In this document: one piece after another, positions 62,415 to 64,000 of the stretch
Numbering within the stretch: position 1 is the first letter of the stretch
Layout: each line of letters opens with the position of its first letter
From: Flavihumibacter soli
GTDB lineage: Bacteria > Bacteroidota > Bacteroidia > Sphingobacteriales > Sphingobacteriaceae
Assembly (NCBI RefSeq): GCF_010692725.1
Contig: NZ_JAAFZB010000095.1
Coordinates: 186,001 to 250,000 of the forward strand
DNA: 64,000 nt
Direction of reading: 5' to 3'
The notes under the pieces: model-generated
Told to the model about the DNA's origin: nothing
The model's database searches: none
The model's input: the letters and a program-made list of their open reading frames with translations, nothing else
Translations under genes and position numbers: made by a program

Positions 62415-64000
62415 ATGGATAACCTTTTATGGCTCATACCTGCTTTACCGCTGGTCGGCGCTATGCTGCTGATCCTCATCGGCAATCTGTTGCCGAAAAC
62501 GTATGTTGCTATAATTGGCGTTGGCAGTATCACCATTTCTGCCATCGTAGTACTTCTGACAGGCTATAGCTTTCTATCAAGTCCTCCAGAAGGAGGACAG
62601 CTAACACAAACTCTTTGGGTGTGGTTTGAAGTTGCGAACTTTAAACCTGAAATAACACTCTACCTGGATTCCTTATCACTGGTATTCATTTTTGTGATAA
62701 CCTTCATAGGAGCTTTGATCCACATTTATTCTGCGGGATTTATGGCGGAAGACAAAGATTACTCCCGATTTTTCGCCTGCATGAACCTCTTTGTGTTCTC
62801 CATGCTGATTCTGGTACTGGCTGACAATCTGTTACTCTTATACCTGGGTTGGGAAGGGGTCGGTTTATGCAGCTATCTTCTCATCGGCTTTTGGCATGAA
62901 AGTCACGCTAATGGATATGCCGCCCGAAAAGCGTTTATCATTACGCGGATCGGAGACACTGCAATGGCCATTGGGCTGTTCATTCTTTTTTACCAGTTCG
63001 GCACTCTTTCCATAAACGGGATCCTGCAGTCTGCACCCAATTTATGGCCGGTTGGATCTGCCATAGCTACTGCAACTGCTTTGCTCCTTTTAGCTGGCGG
63101 AGCAGGTAAGTCAGCGCAGTTGCCCTTGCAAACCTGGCTACCCGACGCAATGGCAGGCCCTTCGCCGGTAAGCGCACTTATCCATGCAGCTACCATGGTA
63201 ACGGCAGGTGTTTACCTCATAGCCCGAATGCATGTTATCTTTGAACTTTCGCCTGCCGCTCAAATGACTGTGGCCGTAATCGGGGCAGCCACATTATTTA
63301 TTGCCGGCTTCAGTGCGCTAACCCAGCATGATATTAAACGTGTACTGGCCTATTCAACCATCAGTCAGATCGGCTATATGTTCCTTGCACTCGGCGTCGG
63401 CGCTTACAGTGCAGCGATCTTTCATTTTATGATCCATGCTTTCTTTAAAGCACTCCTGTTCCTGGCAGCCGGGGCGGTCATCGAAGCCCTGCATCATGAG
63501 CATAGTATGTTTAGGATGGGTGGGCTCAAGGATAAACTGCCCGTTGTGTTCTGGACATTTTTGATTGGCTGTGCCTCACTGGCAGCTCTGCCCCTCATTA
63601 GTTCGGGCTTTTACAGCAAGGATCAGATCCTGTGGTATTCATGGGCTGCTGAGGGTGGGGATGCCATCCTGTGGGTACTGGCATTATCCGGGGCATTTAT
63701 AACCGCTGCCTATACAACCCGAATGATGATCTTAACATTCTGGGGTGAAAGTAAAACAGAGATCGGGCACAAGCCTGGCAAGCTGATGACAATCCCGCTT
63801 GTCGTACTTGCTTTCTTTGCCCTCTTTGCAGGCTTCATCGAATTGCCGCACAACTTCGGGCACTTCACCCTGTTCAGTGATCTGCTGCATCCGGTATTAC
63901 CTGAAACCCGGCTGGGTGAAAGCGAAACTAATGAATGGATCTTCCAGCTGGTTGCCGCTACTGTCACGCTCGGCGGCATTTCACTCGCGTACTACTTTTA
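62415..64000 (+). CDS. nuoL: NADH-quinone oxidoreductase subunit L, 3' end outside window
   Basis: The first 528 codons of NuoL, a proton-pumping antiporter-like subunit. The frame stays open from the ATG at 62415 to the window end. Landmarks are FFACMNLFVFSMLILVLADNLLLLYLGWEGVGLCSYLLIGFW with the key Glu, then GKSAQLPLQTWLPDAMAGPSPVSALIHAATMVTAGVYLIAR with the Lys of helix 7, and FHFMIHAFFKALLFLAAGAVI with Lys in helix 8. The C-terminal lateral helix is missing. nuoM and nuoN presumably follow outside. Confidence 0.97.
   Translation, partial: MDNLLWLIPALPLVGAMLLILIGNLLPKTYVAIIGVGSITISAIVVLLTGYSFLSSPPEGGQLTQTLWVWFEVANFKPEITLYLDSLSLVFIFVITFIGALIHIYSAGFMAEDKDYSRFFACMNLFVFSMLILVLADNLLLLYLGWEGVGLCSYLLIGFWHESHANGYAARKAFIITRIGDTAMAIGLFILFYQFGTLSINGILQSAPNLWPVGSAIATATALLLLAGGAGKSAQLPLQTWLPDAMAGPSPVSALIHAATMVTAGVYLIARMHVIFELSPAAQMTVAVIGAATLFIAGFSALTQHDIKRVLAYSTISQIGYMFLALGVGAYSAAIFHFMIHAFFKALLFLAAGAVIEALHHEHSMFRMGGLKDKLPVVFWTFLIGCASLAALPLISSGFYSKDQILWYSWAAEGGDAILWVLALSGAFITAAYTTRMMILTFWGESKTEIGHKPGKLMTIPLVVLAFFALFAGFIELPHNFGHFTLFSDLLHPVLPETRLGESETNEWIFQLVAATVTLGGISLAYYF

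Overview
The window is a chromosomal stretch of a Bacteroidota bacterium, most likely of the Sphingobacteriaceae (Pedobacter/Mucilaginibacter type). The clues are a GldD gliding lipoprotein, a protein with a type IX secretion (T9SS) C-terminal sorting domain, promoters with the TAnnTTTG -7 box, few Shine-Dalgarno sites, futalosine-pathway menaquinone genes, a phosphosulfolactate synthase, and a complete nuo operon with fused nuoC-nuoD. The taxon is inferred from gene content only; there is no rRNA. I see no tRNA, CRISPR array, phage or insertion sequence.

Layout. 1-3.5 kb: the 3' end of a short-chain dehydrogenase, a GHL10-type secreted glycosidase and a coiled-coil membrane protein. 3.6-18 kb: housekeeping genes, namely a very large NtrY-like sensor kinase, fabD, folE-queD, mqnB-mqnD, hldD, a LolC/E-type permease, a metallo-hydrolase, gldD-aroE, phosphosulfolactate synthase and a TPR protein. 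18-27 kb: ALDH7 dehydrogenase, hemolysin III-like protein, an RprXY-like two-component system, bestrophin, CorA and a T9SS cargo protein. 27-30 kb: a DUF3127 protein with an SSB-like acidic tip, a THUMP RNA methyltransferase and an HD hydrolase. 30-34 kb: a small biosynthetic cluster, with a UbiA prenyltransferase divergent from a type III polyketide synthase-methyltransferase-flavoprotein operon. 34-37 kb: a PhoR-like kinase, a PhoU-like protein and a PiT phosphate transporter. 37-45 kb: M1 aminopeptidase, an ECF sigma/anti-sigma pair divergent from a von Willebrand A protein, DUF4197, a ParE/RelE-type toxin-antitoxin pair and small stress-type proteins. 45-52 kb: pyruvate dehydrogenase E1alpha and E2, NlpC/P60, small membrane proteins, an EEP-fold protein, stomatin and a CBS protein. 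52-64 kb: nuoA-B-CD-[VOC]-E-F-G-H-I-J-K-L, cut by the window end.

How it fits together. Pyruvate dehydrogenase supplies NADH to the 14-subunit-type complex I. MqnB and MqnD belong to the route making the menaquinone that complex I reduces. The polyketide cluster has the same gene set as the Streptomyces srsABC phenolic-lipid/quinone operon plus a prenyltransferase, and is the best candidate for an uncharacterised pathway.

Two non-coding patterns stand out. First, tandem tracts with a strict 7-bp period lie in several short intergenic gaps, often overlapping the upstream stop codon, with a different heptamer at each locus; an 11-bp tandem array forms a related oddity. Second, TTAAC-core direct repeats spaced 10-11 bp sit at or beside the -33 region of four promoters: the two-component system, the T9SS cargo gene, the phosphate operon and NlpC/P60. 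This suggests a shared OmpR-family regulator.
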